From contig JARWKL010000013.1 of assembly GCA_029961685.1 (NCBI GenBank), positions 26,690,922 to 26,754,921 on the forward strand: a stretch of DNA of 64,000 nucleotides. The letters run 5' to 3'. The translations under genes were made by a program, and so were the position numbers. Every line of letters starts with the position of its first letter. Position 1 is the first letter of the stretch. The stretch is from Aristolochia californica (lineage: Eukaryota > Streptophyta > Magnoliopsida > Piperales > Aristolochiaceae). The notes beneath the pieces are model-generated. The model saw only the letters and a list, made by a program, of their open reading frames with translations. It ran no database searches and had not been told where the DNA came from. Shown here piece by piece: positions 21,901 to 35,600 of the stretch.

Positions 21901-23104
21901 TCTTTGTGTAGACTCTCCGCTGATTGCTACTGAAATTTTAGAAGGCATCAATTTTTACACTGAGCGCATGTCATCATTTATCTCATGTTTGTCAACTGAA
22001 TTATTAACTATCATTAACAAAATATATAATGACAAACTGTACAGAGAGAGAAGATTGTAATGAAAATTGTATTTAGGCAAAGTATGACAAGAAAATTGTG
22101 ATTAGTGTACAGTTCCTTTCTGGGTGGAAATCTTTTTGCAGTCTTTTAGTTAAATGTTGACTGTCATCAAATTTATTTGATCGTAATAAATTACCTTATG
22201 ATCTAACTTTTCATTTAAAAAAATAAACTCTGAATTTGTAAAAATGGATATAACTTATTGTTTGGTTAGTAATATGATTGCCACTGCGTTCTTCTTCATC
22301 TGAACCGGTGGGTTATCTGCATGCGAGTTGCCTTGAAAATGGTTGAGGTCCTCAGCTGAAAATGGTGGGTTATCTGTACTCAAGTGCCTTTGAATATGGC
22401 CGATATGTCCATTTTCATTTTCTTCATTCTGCAGGATTTGACAACATTTGTCTGTGTGTGCATTCCGGAGTTTCTCTCTCTCTATGAAACGGAGAGGCTG
22501 GTTCAAGAACTCTCCAAGTATGAGATTGACACTCACAATATCATCATTAATCAAGTACTTTTCGATGAAGGTGCTTTTACATTGTTGAATTTCTCTATAG
22601 TAAAGCTTTCATACATGGCCAAATTCTTCCCTTTTTATCATTTCTATTTTCTTATCTTTTTCACGTATTCCATTATATTCAATCTGACAGAGTATTGTAA
22701 TTTTTTCAGCAATAGAATCTAAGCTGTTGAAAGCAAGAATGAAGATGCAAGAGAAGTATGTGAACCAATTCTACATGTTATATGATGTTTTTCACATCAC
22801 TAAATTGCCATTGCTTCCGGAAGAGGTAAAATAGAGATGCTTTTCACTACATTTTTTGGTTTCATCTACTCTGCATGTCTAAGAAGCAGAGTGAGTTTCC
22901 TATTCAATTAACATGTTAGGATTTTATTAGGTATGTGGCGTTGAAGCTTTAAGAGAATTTTCCAGCCACTTTCTGACCCCATATAAACCCACCGAGAAGG
23001 GGACAATTGAGGAACTGGAGGTGAGGGTATCTGCATTAAGAACACAACTGACAGAAGCTGAAGAAGAGTTGGAGAGACTCAGAAAAGGAAAGCAGAAAGC
23101 TTGA
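15999..23104 (+). CDS. GET3A: GET3a, cytosolic ATPase for tail-anchored protein targeting, seven exons
   Basis: Dimeric ATPase that carries tail-anchored proteins to the ER receptor. Exons: 15999-16259, 19471-19595, 21008-21158, 21763-21873, 22435-22570, 22710-22825 and 22931-23104. They join in frame to 357 residues plus stop, and all introns are GT-AG. Visible: the deviant Walker [11 protein letters not shown] (27-36), switch [11 protein letters not shown] (56-65) and switch [14 protein letters not shown] (142-153). The conserved block [17 protein letters not shown] and the C-terminal acidic coiled coil [10 protein letters not shown] follow. The region equivalent to the fungal/animal zinc CxxC reads SKLLKAR, so the zinc dimer clamp is absent, as I recall for Arabidopsis GET3a. 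There is no N-terminal transit peptide, which argues for the cytosolic type rather than chloroplast or mitochondrial paralogues. Intron 1 (3.2 kb) hosts an LTR element. Confidence 0.95.
16785..19163 (-). mobile_element. Non-coding LTR retrotransposon in GET3a intron 1
   Basis: The two LTRs are 16785-17121 (337 bp) and 18900-19163 (264 bp). They share TGTTGAA at the left, TTCTATTTATAATAGA near the middle and GACTCTTCCATACC near the right, ending in ACA. Next to the right LTR, the minus strand reads TGGTATCAGAGC, the initiator-methionine tRNA primer site, so the element is antisense to GET3a. Flanks GTTGG and ATTGG give a 4-of-5 target duplication. The 1.8-kb interior has no recognisable gag or pol. 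The right LTR has lost about 70 bases. A related element lies at 52463-54804. Confidence 0.82.
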
Positions 23105-23619
23105 TTGATCCCCATTTTCTGCCTCCCTCTGTGATTCTTTGATTTCATTAATCTTAGTATTTGAGGAAGACAGTTTGATATGCTTCTCAGTTCATAGTTG
23201 TTGGAGCCACGCTTGAAGAGACAATTCTTTCCAAGGAGCTTCTTTGTTTGCTAACAATACCTGGTACTCGTTAGCTTTCTAGCTGTCATGGTTTGATGTA
23301 CCTACTGTATGTCATGTATTATTTTCTGTTGCAGAAGGATGAGGAGAAAAGAAAAGAAAAGAAAAGAACCCAACCCATGTTAACATTCTTAAGAGAGGAA
23401 TGATGATAGTAAAGCTCTCAAGTAGAAAAACAAATGCCCATATTGAGTTTAGTGTTTCAGAGATTGCCTGGTTAACAAGGCTAGAGCTAAATCAACCCCT
23501 TAAATATGTTTTTAATCCATGGAATTTGCATTCTCTACCCATGAAATTGGTGTCCCCAAAGTGATTTAGGTGCATATAAGGTGTTGTGGATCGGTTTTTC
23601 GAGGGGGGTTGTCTCGGTC

Positions 23620-23757
23620 TTAACCTAAGGCAAGTGCTTTGTGAAGATCCATCATAAATTCAACCATGTTTGACCAAGATTTTTGCCCTTAACCTAAGGC
23701 AAGTGCTTTGTGAAGATCCATCATAAATTCAACCATGTTTGACCAAGATTTTTGCCT
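23620..23757. repeat. Perfect 69-bp tandem duplication
   Basis: The unit beginning TTAACCTAAGGCAAGTGC and ending GACCAAGATTTTTGCC occurs twice in direct succession (starts at 23620 and 23689). I see no mismatch between the copies, so the duplication is recent. Confidence 0.93.
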
Positions 23758-24349
23758 ACTCGATGGGATGATGATGCCAAATTCAATTGTGCATGGATAG
23801 GCCGATTTAAATAGTAGTAAGTAAAGTCGAAACTCTTTTTAGATGAAGCTAATGAACATACTTAGCTTAATTCGGCCTATATCGATCTTTTTTTAGAGAC
23901 ACTTTGCTTATACTAAGCTGGGTTGTAGGACCTATGAATTCTAAACCAATTATATTGTATTAGGCTACTTAATTTGTATAGAGTAATGAGTTTACCTCTA
24001 ACAAATCAACACTTCTCTCAATTGTGTAGCTATGGGAGAATAACTCTTTCCAAGTTAGAGAATCAACTTGAACTCATGCATCAAAATGGTCGATCAACTA
24101 TTTGAAAATCTAGTACATATCATTTTGAACCATAAAATGGAATTATCGAGATTTTGTGAAGGATTTTTTATGTGACATCAATTTTGCTTAGGCTATGTGA
24201 AATTTCATGAATTTTCAAGATAAGAAAGAGGTAATTGAGAGAAGAGAGAGTTGGAAAAGAATGATTTCAAGTTAAATTTTGGAAGAGGATTTTATTGGGG
24301 TTCCCTCTTCTCTACCAGTTATAACATAAAGTATAATTCTTCTAACACT

Positions 24350-25640
24350 CTCCCTAAAGGTAGAGTTTCTAACTTCAACTTGTTACATAGCATATCAACA
24401 TAAAATAATCACAAAAATTTTTATACTTACATCTTCAATGAAGCAATGAATTCTCATATTTTCAACTTCAACTTGATCTCGCACTTCCGCTTGCACTTAG
24501 CCACTTCTAAAAATTTGCATATTCAATTATCCTCCTTGAATGTCTTCAAAAAACTTTGGTCACTAACTTTGATCAAAACTTCACCTCCTCTAGAAACACT
24601 TCGTCGTAGGTTCTTCCAAATACCTCTTTCTTTTGTATTTCTCCTTCTACTTATCTCCCTCAAGGTAGGAATCCATTACACCAAAAGACCCAACTTGCCA
24701 ATAACATATATGAGGAAAAAATAAAAAAACATCATTCTTAACCACTCGACAATACTCCAAACTTTAGCACCCCTAAGTGAAAGAAGAGTTAAGATTCACC
24801 AACCTACCCACTTTTAACGGTAGTACACATTCTAACTCCACTCAACTCAAGCTAGATTTGGGCACACTCCTATTCATCTAAGTAGTGAGTCGATGACATT
24901 ATTCCGAAATGATAAAAAATAATAATGACTAATTAAAGTACTACTAGAGATTTCACAGCGTACCCTTGAACATAACTTAGATATTGCGCTTCTGTGAGAC
25001 ACATACTTAAACCATTCACCCTACCGCGAGTATGGACAATAAGAGAACAAAAGTGACCATTTTTTTTACACCAAGGACTAGAAACTCATCATAACATGCA
25101 TTGAAAGACCGAATAAGGTAGGTGAACCAAAATAGAGAAAGTTGCAATAAGGTGAGTTCTGAATTCGGCACACCTAGGCAATACTCTTTTGAAAGAAGTC
25201 CTAAAACGAGAAAAAAAAATCTAATTTGTTACCCATCTCAAATCTTGGGGTTGGAGATTACTCTTGGGAAACCCCAATTTCTATTTCTTTCTCTTCTTTA
25301 ACAATAAGAGGAGTTTATTTAAACATATTGCTTAATGTTTCCAAATCTCCTTGACTATTGTGTACATTTCAATGAGGTGCAAGTCCTCATCTCTTATTTC
25401 ATATGAAATGAAGTGCATAGCCCATGCATCGACTTGAAGGCATCTCTTGTTTTCAGTAGTCAATAGCCCATTTGTGAAAATGTTGATTTTCAGGATTCCA
25501 TAGACTACGTTCTTCGATAAAAGAGAGGAAGAATAGAGAAGAGATGTCCAAGTGAGAGAGAGAGAGAGAAGAAGATGAGAGACAAGTAGAACACATGAGA
25601 GAGAGAAAGAGGACAAAAGTAATTAACCATACATTGAAAA
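24350..25640 (-). pseudogene. Truncated copia-like element with a gag start, minus strand
   Basis: A minus-strand frame at 25332-25616 contains VDAWAMHFIS, EDLHLIEMY and VKEIWKH. This pattern is like the UBN2-type gag of plant copia elements (alanine/isoleucine-rich helix followed by AK-E-W). At about 24350 the minus strand reads CTTTAGGGAGAG then TGTTAGAAG, a plausible polypurine tract and LTR start. Words such as GGGCACACTCCTAT and CTAAGTAGTG are shared with the interior of the GET3a intron element. Protease, integrase and reverse transcriptase are missing. Confidence 0.4.
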
Positions 25641-26617
25641 CATAACAATTTATAGTAGTTCACAATGAATTTTAAGTAATTTGACTAATTGACAACATGA
25701 TTTAGTTAATTATGTAATTTAATGGTGATAACTAAATTAACTTTTGAGAATGATAAAAAATTTAGACATTTTAAAGACTTTAGATATGACAATTATAGAC
25801 TAACATTCAAAAATAATCAACTTGAACTCATTTAACTCAAATATTTCAAACTAAAAAAATTTCCTAATTATTTATGTGATTAAGTACTTAATTAGTCACC
25901 TGAATAATTACTTAATTACTAAAAAGTTATTATAGGGTATTAAAGAAACAACATAAAAGGACTTAGTATTTTTTGTACTAGAAAGAGAATTAGTCGACGA
26001 GGATTGTTGGGTTGAAATTGCACTCTATTTCCTCTTCAAACTTCAACCTGCTCAAGTGCATGACTTTCCTTGAGAATTGATTCACTTTCATTGGTGAATC
26101 CTATCTAAGACTCCACCATAGGAATGAATGTTCTTGACCAACAAGACACGGACATTTGACATGAAAATAAATAGTGTAAACCTTAATAAAAAGCACCCTA
26201 ATATTGCAAACCGTTTTCCCCCCATTGGGTCTGCTTGCCCTTTTAACCTTTTCTAAAGGCACCTCCGCATTTGCCAGAATGTCCACTGGTTCATCACTTC
26301 TTGTTACAACAAATGGGAAGTAATTTCAATGAATAAGTAGACGATAAAGATGCTATTTTTCGGTGGACTATATCAAGAGTAGTTGGGTTCTAGAACATAG
26401 GACACAGGAGATACACAAGACACACCTTCGTTACCGGGACCAAACAATGCATTTCTGGAACAGGAACTGAAGTTACACTTTTGACATTCCATCTCGGCTC
26501 TCAGCTTTTAGAAGTTCAGAATCATCGTTCTATCAAAACAGGGGGATCGAAATCTTTGCAAGCTTCACTCATGCCAACACATAAGTAGAACATTGAACTC
26601 TGCCACCCTGTCATGCT

Positions 26618-29600
26618 TTAATCTTCATCTTCAACTTCACCGCCATCTTGGAGTTCAGTGTCATCTCCAATCCCATCAAGCAGTGAATCAACATCTTCGC
26701 CCAACTCAGCCAGCCTTGCACTCAGCTTTTCCACCTTACTCTGCTCTTGCCCCAAACACACAAGTAGATCATTCAATTCCACATCACTCTCCTTCTGTCT
26801 TTCTTCACTAGCCTGCTCAAGGCTGTTATATGCGACTGAGAGGCTCTCCAGGTCTGATTCAAGTTTACCAGCCTTGTTCCTGTACATGGATGCTTCATTT
26901 TCAATTTTAGCTTTCTCTGCTTCAAGAATCTCAATTCGTTGAGTTGCTTCCTGAAGGGCCCGTCGTAGCGCCTCAGACTGCACTCTTTCATGACCTTCAG
27001 CCATCTTTTGGTCTGAATTGGACGCTGCTGCTCCACCAGTCTTAGCCAAGGACTCTGCCAGTGTTGCATTTCGAGCAAGAAGGTCCTGTCAAGAAGGAAA
27101 AAGCACAAGATTACAAACAGCATCCAGTGGGATCGACTGAAGGACCACATAGGGGAGTCATTTGGTATAATATCTAGCTTCTGAAGATGCATAAGACCCT
27201 AGTCCTCAAGAATTTTCCTTGACAATCACTCTCACCAGTTGACCTGGTTAATGTTAGTTGCAGAAGATGTCGATCGGAAAGATAAAAATCTCCAAACAGC
27301 TTGCTGTTGGCCAGATTGATTGCCACTTTTTTTTTTTTGAAATGAAGATTTATTGTCACTTTTATAAACCAACAAAGATGGGTTAGAGCTCAAGATATCA
27401 CAGAAGACACTGTTTTGAAAGCAAATATAGCTACAGGCAGAAGAGCACTAGGTATCATTTTAAAGTAACTAACATTTCAACAACAATTATAACATGATGA
27501 AACAATAAATAAATGCATTAAGATAAAAGGGTTACATGATAAAATAAAAGAACAAATTGTGGCCATAGGGCCTTAGGTCCACGTGAGGAGGCTTCTACAG
27601 TGAGGTATTGGGTTCGAGTCTTACTTTGGTAGGTGTTAAGCATTCAAACAAAATAGAGTGAACAAAACATGTGATAAATGAAAAAAAATCACCTGCATTT
27701 CATGGCTCTGCTTCTCCACAAATGACTTGAGCCGTTTTATATAATCCACATCACTTTCCCCTTCCTTCTGTTGCAACTCAGCAGGCGCCACCGAAGCCTT
27801 GGTCTTGGGATGACTAAAAACATCCACAATACTCTCTCTTATTTCCAACTCTAGCTTTTTCACAAAATTTACAAAATGCCCACTGAAAATAGATGCTAAA
27901 ACTGGTTGGTCCCTCTTCTGATCAATCGCTTTATTTTGATCCTCTTCTCCTATCTCAATCATGGTAGAAGTATTGGACCGTGTCAGAGGCTTCCTGTGTT
28001 GGGGTGACATTGCAGAAATGAAAAAAATGCTTTTCTGCATCTCCTCAAATCTTAAGAAGTATGTCGTAAGCCCAATCTTTTGGCTAATAGTATCCACTAC
28101 AGTAAATGCATCTCTCGCATCATCAGAGTCATTGTAAATAACACATTCCCCAAGTAAAACGGCAGCCAGACCACGCACACACACACTCGCACTTTGGCTT
28201 GAGACTAGCTCAAGTACATAATAGAGGTGGTCTTGAGAGTCCAAAAAGGCCTGAACTGCACTTGGACAGTCAGCAAACCAGATGATTAGCAGGCGGAGAA
28301 TAATTGGTTGAAAATACTTATCTCCTTCCAAAGCCCGTTGCTCGTGGTCATTGCTGCCTTTATTCATCATCGAAGATGCAAGTGCCAGACACTTCACAAT
28401 TCCATGCATTAGTGACTGTGAGGAGCTCAGGTTTGGAGCAGGGGGGGCGAGTTCAATTCTTAACACCTGCAACAGTTCATCACATATTAGAGAAAAATTA
28501 AAACAACCACTTTGCACAAATGGTATTCAAAGAACTAGTTATACTCGAACTCACATACAAAATCATTGTTTTAAAAGTTCTAAACACTTGACTTCAAAAA
28601 CATGGTATGCTCGAAGAAACTCATATATAAAGTGTTTTTTTTCCTAATTATAAAAGAATCGAGAACGAAATATTTTGTCAAAATTGGCACATTTATCAAC
28701 CACTTGTGTGCTGGCAAGAAATAATAAAATTCAAGAGGAGAATCGAATACATACACGTTCTTTGCACTGCATATTGTCCTTCAGTACATGAGAAAGAACA
28801 CTAGCAGCTCTGCAACAAGTCTGCATACCAAAAGTAATAGGACAGTTAATCCCCTTTAATAAAGGTAAATGATCATCAAATAACAGAAGGATAATATATT
28901 CATCAAGAATGTGTCAAATGACAGGAAAAAAGAAAACCTCTTTCCATACCTCTAGATCTCCCCCAGTGTCTGTCAAAATAAGACCACGTAACAGCATGCT
29001 GCACATAAATATACAACTTCAGAAAAACAGTTAAAAGTTCTTTTTGAAAATAAATAATAGTTCCCATGATTATAGTGGCAAGTTGATAATTGGGCAGATA
29101 ATCAGAAAATGCCCCAAGAATTCTGAGCACTTAAATGTAAAGAAATACACTTTTTTGTACGAAAAAGGGAAAGGAAGTGTCTGTCTCTGAATTAACCTTC
29201 CAAAAGACATGTTAACATCTTCATCATGAGCAGAGTTTGTGGTTGGGGGTGGTTGAGAAGTCATAGTGGACACTAGCATCACTTGTCCATCTGCATTTTT
29301 CTGCTTGGAACCAAAAGTCACACTTAAATACAAAAGATAGAAAGAGAGAGAGAGAGAGAGAGGAGATTTTGCCTCTGACTGTAAGAAGAATTTTTCACAT
29401 TATGTACAAGCAGTTTTTTACAAGAGCTGAGACTCAAGATAGTGGAAGGATGAAGAAAAGGAAACAACAAATTTCTGTTTGATGTGCAAAAATAGTATGT
29501 TGTGCTCAATATATAAAATAATACAAAATGAAACAAGAGATTTGTAGATGACTTCTGGAGAGAGTAATTTATAAAACTGTCTCAAATAAACTGCTAAAAC

Positions 29601-32600
29601 AGTAAAACCAGGATCATTTTAGATTTGATAAGAGAAGCTATTCTCTTCACTAGCCCAATCAAACACCATGCAAAATGCAATTTCATGGCAGCACACAATT
29701 GGGGCTGCAAAGCATGAATCTGATGTACTTCAAAAGGCAGGTATCTCTTCCCCATATCTAGTAGCAGGTGACTCCACTCTCGTATTAGTTGAGGGCCTCT
29801 TTCGCCCTCATGATGTAAAAATATATTCCAGCAATAAAAGTCATTCAACATTTAAGAAAAAAAAAATCACTGGCAAATTTACTTATTGCATCTCCTAGCA
29901 ACACAATCTGTTTCCCTGTAAACCTGTTGGGTATTTTACAGATGCTAATAAGCTGTAACATCTCAAATGTATATTTCCTAGACCTAAAATCTCCTTCATC
30001 TATAAATTTCTTTCCATTTATGGCAACTAAAATAAATTCCTCAACTTTTTCACTTGTGTTTTAAAGATTGTTCAAATCAATCCTAGTAACTCCTCCCACC
30101 CTAAAATAATGAAGCTGCTGATTACCCCAATAAACAGGGGCACAGATAGCTGCCAATGGAGCCAGATTTCAAGATTGACAAAAGATAACTGACTATGAAC
30201 TACATCTGGGGTATATATTGGAACTATGATGCATGACAGAAACCACTAACCCAATCCCTTAAAATTATGTTCATTTTTTAATAACTTAAAATTATGTTCA
30301 TGACCAAGGGACTTTGATGATCATATTGTGCCCAGAGTTCAATCCATGTCCCATTCAAGAACCTATCCAACAATCCATTCAAGCTTAAATTGCAATAATA
30401 TGTTAGAAGTGTTATGTTTCAAACAAAGACCTGCACAAAACTAACAAGGTCAAACATGGTAAAGCTGGCAATCTCATTACTGGCTAATAACCCACAAGAG
30501 AAATGACCTTTTCTTTTTAATAACAGAAGTGATTTTTACCATTAGAAGTACACCATGGCATGGTTATAGACCAGGTTAAGTTATAGTTAGTCTCTGTAGA
30601 GCTCCTGTACATAAACGGTGCATATACACAACATTACCTCTTTAATAAAACAGAGTTTTTGAAATTTTCTTCAAGTTTAGGAAGTGAAAGTACCACCTTG
30701 TTAGTTCCTTGTAAGCCTCTGTAGACCTATTCACACTCATGAGATTAAAATCTTCCCTTAAATAAATGCCAAAAAAAAGGACAACAATTCCTACTATGCA
30801 ATAAGTTACAAATCACAAGATAATTCACATATGAACTGGCTAAAATTTTGCACGAGCTGAATAGATCATCTCCCTATCCCCTATCTATAAGTGTTCTTTA
30901 AACATTATTTTTGACACAAGCGAGCAAGCCACTATCAGTTTTCAAGCACAGGCAAAAAAGCTCGGGAATGAATTAGAAGAATCAAATATTCATAATTTCA
31001 AAATTTAGTAATTCACCTTATAAAACAATTTATGGGGATGGAAAATTCATTTTCCAGCAGCCGAACCAAAACATTTCTTAGATTTTATGGGAAACTTTAC
31101 AAAAATTTAATAAAATAACATCACAAAAATAACATAAAAACGTTTCCTTAACTTTTAGGAAACTCAGAAATAACATATTTTTTACATTTCTCAAAATAAG
31201 AGTTCAAAAGTATAAAAACAAAAACAGACTACTTGACCCAGAAAGTTATTAAATTAAATAATTTATTGCAGTTTAGTTAAATGCTTTTTGAACTTTTTGT
31301 ATATTAGATTAATTCTTTAAATGCATTTGATAATTATTGTCAATAAGCATTTTTCGTGCATTATTTCTCTTTAAATAATTTGTCAAACAGTCCACAGAAA
31401 TGATCCTTGTTCCATTCTTGTCCATCTTGTACGAGTTTCTTAATTCTTTGCTGTCCATTTCCTTCATATTTCATTGGAATTTCTCAAACAACGAGCAATT
31501 TTTTTGGGTGATAGAACAAGTAATCCAACATAGTTTTATGTATTCTATAATGTTTTCCACCAAATCTCCGTTTTCCATCTTCTATTCTCGAAATTATGCT
31601 TCATCACATGCCTTATAAGTCATAAGGTCTGATGAATAATATTCAATAAGCATAAGAATCAATATGACCTCATGTCACGCGAGAAAGATATCAACAATTA
31701 AACAAACACAACATGTTTTTCTTCCTCTACAACTTAAATTTATCATGTTAAACCTTGTCTTGCATTATGTCTGGCTGAACATAATTTGTTCTTCAAGGGC
31801 ATAACAATCCATAGAGCAAAAATCACTGGCAGGTAAATGTGAATCAAGTAATATGTAGATTGTGATTGCCACATAAGATTCTACTCACTACAAGAGACAA
31901 ACCTCACAGAAGCACTTGAACACATACTCAGCGGCAAGGAATTCTTCAACATCACTGGTTTGCAGTACAATTCGTAAAATGGAATTTAATGCTGGTTCAG
32001 TGTGTGGGTCATCTCCAAGTACTTTATTTGCAAGTAAGTCCAGATTTTGACGATGTTTAATGACTAGATTACCAATGCCTCGCAGTGCCTGACACAAAAA
32101 ATTGTGGTATACAAAAATAAGCACCAAGAACTGGGCATCTAGTACTACAACCACAGTTAATGGGAATGGATCAGCATTTCAGACTTGCTTCCAGTCAGTT
32201 TCCTTCCAAATAGAAGACAAGAGAAAGCAAAAAATAAATAAATAAACACAGGAGGGCCATTGAGGAAAAAGCCCAATCCAGAGTCATGTGCTATTGCATT
32301 TATAATATTGCTTTAGCAGATATCTCCTCTAAAAATCATATGCATTATAAATTCCAATATCATTCACAACAAATTATGAATTTCTTTTCAATTTCACATT
32401 TTATTTCATATAGAACTTGCAAAGTTCACTATTCTTTTCTTTTTCACTTATAAGTTTCCCAAGAGTTTTTTTTTTTTTTTTGAGAGAGAAATGAGATTAT
32501 ATTATGTTGAAAAACAAGAACAGGGGCATTTTGGTCATTTTATATTGTCGTTATTTATATTCCTTGATGTAATCTTGTTCAACATATCAAACTGTCTATG

Positions 32601-35600
32601 GACAAAATTTCATGTAAAAAGGACACATAGAATAGGAGATATAGAGAATTAAGGTTTTTACTTAAAAGTAGGGGCAATATTGTAAATTGTACTGAACCAT
32701 CTCAACCCTAAGTTATAAATAGAGGTTGGGGGATGTGCAGGTCCCCCATCTCAGTCTCTTTATCAATTTTCTCTGCTCCACTCTCTCTCCCTCTCACTCT
32801 CTCTTTAACCTTCTTTCTTGTTACTTTTTTCATATTAAAAGTCAAAAAGCCACACAAGATTACAAAGGAGGCGAGGAGCCTGAGACAGAGAGATTGAAGG
32901 GTTATTCCTTGCCTAACAAAATGATCAGCCACAGAGTTGGCCGATCAAGGTATATGAAACCATGCAATATCCAAAGAAGAAGAGAGATCATAAACGTCTG
33001 TAATGTCTGCCAATACCCCCAAGGGGGATCGAGGGGGAGGAACACCATCTGTTAACCACCTTTGAGTCTCCTTCCACCCAAAGACTGAGATGGCAATGAT
33101 TGGCGAAGGACCCAGAGAAGATTGACAACCGTCTCCCCCAAGAATTCTACTTTTGTTTTCTTCAAATGTGAGTCCCGAAATTTTTAAGTTTGTTTTTGAA
33201 GTTCACCTTTCCAGCCATATTTTTTTGATGAGCAACAATAGTTTTCCATTTTATTTCATATTCTATTAAATATAATATTTTCACATATGCACAAGAAAGC
33301 AGCCCCCATAGACATTTTTATCTTACCGAACAGCGCAGAGGAATTGGAGCCCATTTGCTCTCAACCCCCAACATCAATAGATGATCCAAAATCTTCTTCT
33401 GCAGTGCCAAAAACATGAAGACACAATTGAGGATTATAAGAGAACAGAATTTCAATCTGAAGTGATAAAAATAATATAACAAGCACCTGGGATAAGACTG
33501 TTTGGTTTGACAACCTATTTGCCTCTTTGCCAGGTTCTGTTTCTGGGCCTCCCATTAAGAGCAATTCAATGGTTTCCAAAGCACAGAGCAGATTAAATGT
33601 CTACTGGCATAATGCATTTGATATCAAACAAACAAAGACATTCAACCAGTCAGCCTTGAAACATGTACCAGCAAGCAACAGAAGCTTTTTTTTATCTTCT
33701 CTCTTTGTCATGAAAGGAAAAACAAATCCATTAGATGGTATAATTTACCTTTTGTTGAGTAAAACTGTAGGCACTCCCTTTGCGGAGTTTCAATATTGAT
33801 ATTAAGGACTCAAATCCAACAGTTTCTTTAAGTAATATCTGCATCATGGAAATAATACAGGAAATTGTCAAGTCCTTGAGCACTCATAAGTTTGTAACAT
33901 CTTGCAGTTTATATTGTAACACTAATGCTCAGTTAATTAATGAAAGCTATCACCATTTTCAACCAAAAAAGAAGTTTGTAAAATCTTCAAATGCCACAAA
34001 CCTGGTTTGATGCATTGTTACGTAGAAGATTGTTCAGCAATTCAAGGCAATCCTGTTATAAAATTCACAGATAAGTATAGGCAATGCCACTTCAGAAGTA
34101 TAAATTTAAGTACATCAAAAGTAGTTTTGGTGTTTGAAAAAGACACGATTGTCAATACTGCTAAAAATTGTCAAGAAAAAAAAAGGAGACTACAGGTGTA
34201 TATCTTCTAGCATCGCAGAAGGAAAGACTGTTTCATTTAGCAGATTCCATGTCCTTATCTAAATGTAAATACCAAAGGATTACCATTTTTTGGTGACAAA
34301 AGGATTAGCTTTTTTTTCTTATTTTTTTTGGAGAAAATGCAAGAAGATTCCATATCCTTGATTATTATTATCTAAGTCTAAATACCAAAGGATTACATTT
34401 TTTTTTGGTGACAAAAGCATTAGATTTTTCTTTTTTTTTAGAAAAACCTTAATTATTTTTTTCTAAAGGAAGCTAAAAAAAAGATCATGCCTTCACAGTT
34501 TTAGCAATACTTATAACAGCTGATAATAACAGCTTCAAACACCTTTCTAGTGTTTAGACATGGTTTTAGGCATTTACATAATACTCAACCACTTTACTAG
34601 CAGAATAAGCAAATTAAGTACTTGAATGATAACAACGCAGCAGAATAAAACATTAGAATTGGAGAGACTAGCATAGCAGAGAGGCAAGCATGTCAATATC
34701 AAACAACCACGAAAATCACCTGTACAACAACACCACCTTCTGAAACCCCTTCCTCTTTAATGATACTGAATATCTTCTCAAATGCACCCTCAAAAACCAA
34801 AAATTTTTGAATCTCCTGGAAGTGAATAAGAAAATATCAGTAAGAAATAAGTGTGGATAACGTCAATAACAAAAAAGAATATGAAACAATGAAAAGGTAA
34901 GAAAATCACCTCTGCCTCACGAGTCAAGTAAGTGAGAAGTAACAAAGCTTCATTTCTTATAACCTATCAAATAGCAACAAGAGAAGTTTCAAGAAATCAG
35001 AAGCATCTACAGAAAAGATAGACACTGTGCCATGCTACACTGCTAGATATCAACAAAAAAAAACAATATAACTGCAGAAAGACATTTCAAACAAAGACAA
35101 AAAAATTAAAGCTTGCTGCCTGATTTTTTTTATATAAAATTGATAATGTATTAAACGAGAAAAAGATTACAAACTTAGAACAGAAAAAGCTTGCTGCCTG
35201 ACTTTCTTATATCCACAGGTTCACAATAACAGAAAACAAATGCAGATAATTCAGTTGCACATACTAAGCACATTAACACTTCCATTAAGCAGGCCAAGAA
35301 CGTTTGCTTTCATCATGTCATAAATTTCATGGAAATACCTAGATCAAGTTCACAGAAAATGAGGAATTATAAGAATGAGTGAAGTTGAAGAAAAAAGCCA
35401 GACCTCACGGTCCATTAGCATGTCCATCAGACAAGTTATCCCACGAGGAATGGTCAGAATTGCTTCTTGTAATCTGAAATAAGAAGTTTTCATTCACGAG
35501 TAAGAGAAGTCAATGCATTCCAGGTAACATTCAGGTAAGGAGTAGCTACTCAAAAAAAAAAAAGTCAGGGAAAGAGTAAGAGTGCACATCAACACTCTCT

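Larger units (their letters stand above)
23105..26617. other. Region between the convergent GET3a and GC6 3' ends
   Basis: The first ~350 bases are probably the GET3a 3' UTR and the last ~150 the GC6 3' UTR. Between them are a recent tandem duplication (23620-23757) and an antisense retroelement remnant (24350-25640). No further gene was recognised. Confidence 0.5.

Noticed and set aside
27590..27620. A tRNA gene
   Set aside because: Only a B-box-like word is present. No acceptor or anticodon stems could be paired.
28304..28647. Plus-strand frames opposite the large GC6 exon 18
   Set aside because: The minus strand has clear GC6 homology with exact splice joins. The opposite frames are shadows.
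35404..35409. Weak donor GTCTGG after GC6 exon 7 as a sign of a broken gene
   Set aside because: The following exon joins in frame at the position expected from the family, so the splice is probably used despite the poor consensus.
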